NCBI RefSeq assembly: GCF_002975205.1
Contig: NZ_PCOC01000002.1
Coordinates: 310,001 to 374,000, forward strand
Source of the DNA: Ochrobactrum vermis
Lineage (GTDB): Bacteria > Pseudomonadota > Alphaproteobacteria > Rhizobiales > Rhizobiaceae
Reading direction: 5' to 3'
DNA length: 64,000 nucleotides
The notes beneath the pieces were generated by a model. That model was not told the DNA's origin and searched no databases. It saw only the letters and a program-made list of their open reading frames with translations. The position numbers and the translations under genes are program-made. Below, one piece after another: positions 62,543-64,000 of the stretch (its first letter is position 1; every line of letters starts with the position of its first letter).

Positions 62543-64000
62543 ATGCAGAACGAGTACCTCAAAACGATCGAACAACGGCTTTTGTGGCTTTCGCATTGGA
62601 TGATCCACCATGCCAACCACGTCCGACCTAAAGAAGACGGGATCAAGGTAGGTGGTCATCAGGCTTCTTCTGCCTCTCTGGTGTCGATTATGACTGCCCT
62701 TTATTTTTCAGCGCTTCGTCCGCAGGACCGTGTTGCAGTCAAACCACATGCCTCGCCGGTTTTTCACGCAATTCAGTATCTAATGGGCAATCAAACGCGA
62801 GAAAAGATGGAGAACTTTCGAGGGTTCCAAGGGGTACAGAGTTATCCCAGCCGGACGAAGGACGTGGATGACGTTGATTTCTCGACGGGTTCCGTTGGCC
62901 TTGGTGTTGCGATCACCTCCTTTGCCTCACTGATTCAGGATTATATCGTTTCAAAGGAATGGGGCAGGGATGAATTTCCTGGCCGTATGATCGCACTGGT
63001 GGGCGATGCCGAACTTGATGAGGGGAATATTTACGAGTGCCTGCAGGAAGGTTGGAAGCACGGCTTGCGCAACACCTGGTGGATTATCGATTATAACCGA
63101 CAATCGCTGGATGGGATTGTTCAAGAAGGATTGTTTCGCCGGATTGAGGACATTTTCAATGCTTTCGACTGGGATGTCATCAGGATCAAATATGGTGCGC
63201 TACAACGTGCCGCATTTGAAGAGATGGGCGGGGAACAGCTTCGGGATTGGATCGATAACTGCCCGAACCAGCTTTATTCTGCGTTGACGTTCATGGGCGG
63301 CGCTGTCTGGCGCAAGCACCTGATGGATGATCTGGGCGATCAGGGCGACGTCTCCGCCCTGATCGAAAGGCGCAACGATGTTGAACTTGCAGAATTGATG
63401 GAAAATCTTGGGGGCAACTGCGTCGCCACTATGGCCGAGACGTTCGCTGCGATTGACCATGACAGACCGGTCTGCTTCCTCGCTTACACTATTAAGGGTT
63501 GGGGCACGCCGATCGCTGGGCATAAGGACAATCATGGCGGCCTCATGACCAGGGCTCAGATGTCGGCATGGCAGTCACATATGGGTGTTTTAGAAGGAGA
63601 GGAATGGGAGAAGTGGGCAACCGTCGCTGCCCCCCAGGAGCTTCAGTCTTTTCTTGATACCATACCGTTTTTTACTGGTGGCGAACGCCGTTATCATGAC
63701 ATTCCCGTCCCAGTGCCTTTGATCGTAGCAGGGGAGGAACGGGAAATCTCGACGCAGATGGCGTTTGGTAAGATTCTGGACGAATTGTCGAAGTCCGATT
63801 CGGAGCTTGCTGCGCGCATCCTGACCGCGTCGCCTGACGTGACCGGTACGACCAATCTTGGACCCTGGGTCAACCGGCGAAAACTGTTTGCCCGCGATCA
63901 GCGTCCTGACACTTTCATAGATCAGAAGATCCCTTCGACCGCGAAATGGGAATTTGGGCCAACTGGCCAGCACATCGAACTAGGCATTGCTGAAATGAAC
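62543..64000 (+). CDS. AceE/transketolase-like thiamine enzyme, partial (3' end outside window)
   Basis: ATG 62543 opens a frame that stays open for 486 codons to the end of the window. It reads YLKTIEQRLLWLSHWMIHHAN, then IKVGGHQASSASLVSIMTAL. The thiamine diphosphate motif GDAELDEGN runs on to WWIIDYNRQSLDG, and TIKGWGTPIAGHKDNHGG and HIELGIAEMN follow. This is the homodimeric pyruvate dehydrogenase E1/transketolase superfamily; full length would be near 800 residues. It lies 132 bases after TctA on the same strand and probably belongs to the same operon, where it would decarboxylate or cleave a 2-oxoacid or ketose made by the upstream enzymes. It is not the housekeeping aceE by context. 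Confidence 0.85.
   Translation, partial: MQNEYLKTIEQRLLWLSHWMIHHANHVRPKEDGIKVGGHQASSASLVSIMTALYFSALRPQDRVAVKPHASPVFHAIQYLMGNQTREKMENFRGFQGVQSYPSRTKDVDDVDFSTGSVGLGVAITSFASLIQDYIVSKEWGRDEFPGRMIALVGDAELDEGNIYECLQEGWKHGLRNTWWIIDYNRQSLDGIVQEGLFRRIEDIFNAFDWDVIRIKYGALQRAAFEEMGGEQLRDWIDNCPNQLYSALTFMGGAVWRKHLMDDLGDQGDVSALIERRNDVELAELMENLGGNCVATMAETFAAIDHDRPVCFLAYTIKGWGTPIAGHKDNHGGLMTRAQMSAWQSHMGVLEGEEWEKWATVAAPQELQSFLDTIPFFTGGERRYHDIPVPVPLIVAGEEREISTQMAFGKILDELSKSDSELAARILTASPDVTGTTNLGPWVNRRKLFARDQRPDTFIDQKIPSTAKWEFGPTGQHIELGIAEMN

Noticed and set aside
1..64000. tRNA genes, rRNA, CRISPR arrays, replication origin
   Set aside because: Looked for cloverleaf-like stretches, regularly spaced repeats, and iteron or parAB/repABC features; none could be supported.

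Overview
The window looks like part of an accessory replicon or chromosomal island of an alphaproteobacterium of the Ochrobactrum/Brucella type (Rhizobiales). That is inferred from protein character and from the mix of DUF1344, DUF6880, TRAP/TTT transporters, IS3 and IS427-type IS5 elements; no marker gene fixes the genus. The copper/zinc part (about 7.4-32.6 kb) is visibly richer in G+C than the flanks, which suits a transferred metal-resistance island.

Region 1 (1-7.2 kb) is a damaged outer-membrane/sulfatase segment. An IS3-family element with a CTGG target duplication splits the signal peptide of an alkyl sulfatase, which also has a frameshift. An intact barrel-like protein follows, then a BamA/D15-type gene broken by a second IS3 element. 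Region 2 (7.4-32.6 kb) is a large copper/zinc defence region. On the minus strand lie copA, cueR, a CopA C-terminal scrap and a truncated glutaredoxin. On the plus strand lie a copper chaperone, a DUF305 protein and a multicopper oxidase. Further units are a glutaredoxin/ferredoxin reductase/MarR operon, a DUF1344 protein, a SmtB-type regulator with a ZntA-like ATPase, an RND tripartite pump, a 63-residue unknown, an MFS pump, a second copper chaperone, a CDF exporter, and a CsoR-controlled operon. Eight 24-base CueR-type promoters with identical geometry tie much of this together. Two matching SmtB-type sites link the ATPase and the CDF exporter, and a perfect GC-rich dyad precedes csoR. Three genes here (marR, the ZntA-like ATPase, the RND pump) carry premature stops in otherwise readable frames.

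Region 3 (32.6-43.5 kb) starts with a decayed IS6-type transposase. It then holds a flavin reductase/luciferase-like monooxygenase/GST operon divergent from a LysR regulator, a DUF6880 protein, an iron-type ABC importer, and a DUF2130 coiled-coil protein. Region 4 (43.5-52.8 kb) is a sugar-acid type catabolic operon: GntR regulator, two dehydrogenases, TRAP transporter, RraA-like aldolase, a two-piece UxaA-type dehydratase, and a disulfide-reductase-like flavoprotein. Region 5 (52.9-56.2 kb) is scrambled: LuxR pieces, a DUF4279 protein, an IS427-type IS5 element, and two Xre regulators that share an ACTATAGT site. Region 6 (56.2-64 kb) is a second catabolic operon: IclR, an M24 hydrolase, a threonine-synthase-like PLP enzyme, a complete tripartite tricarboxylate transporter, and the start of an AceE/transketolase-like enzyme that runs off the end. 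This last combination is the best candidate for an undescribed pathway. The copper regulon, with its unknown small protein, is the best candidate for an undescribed stress component.
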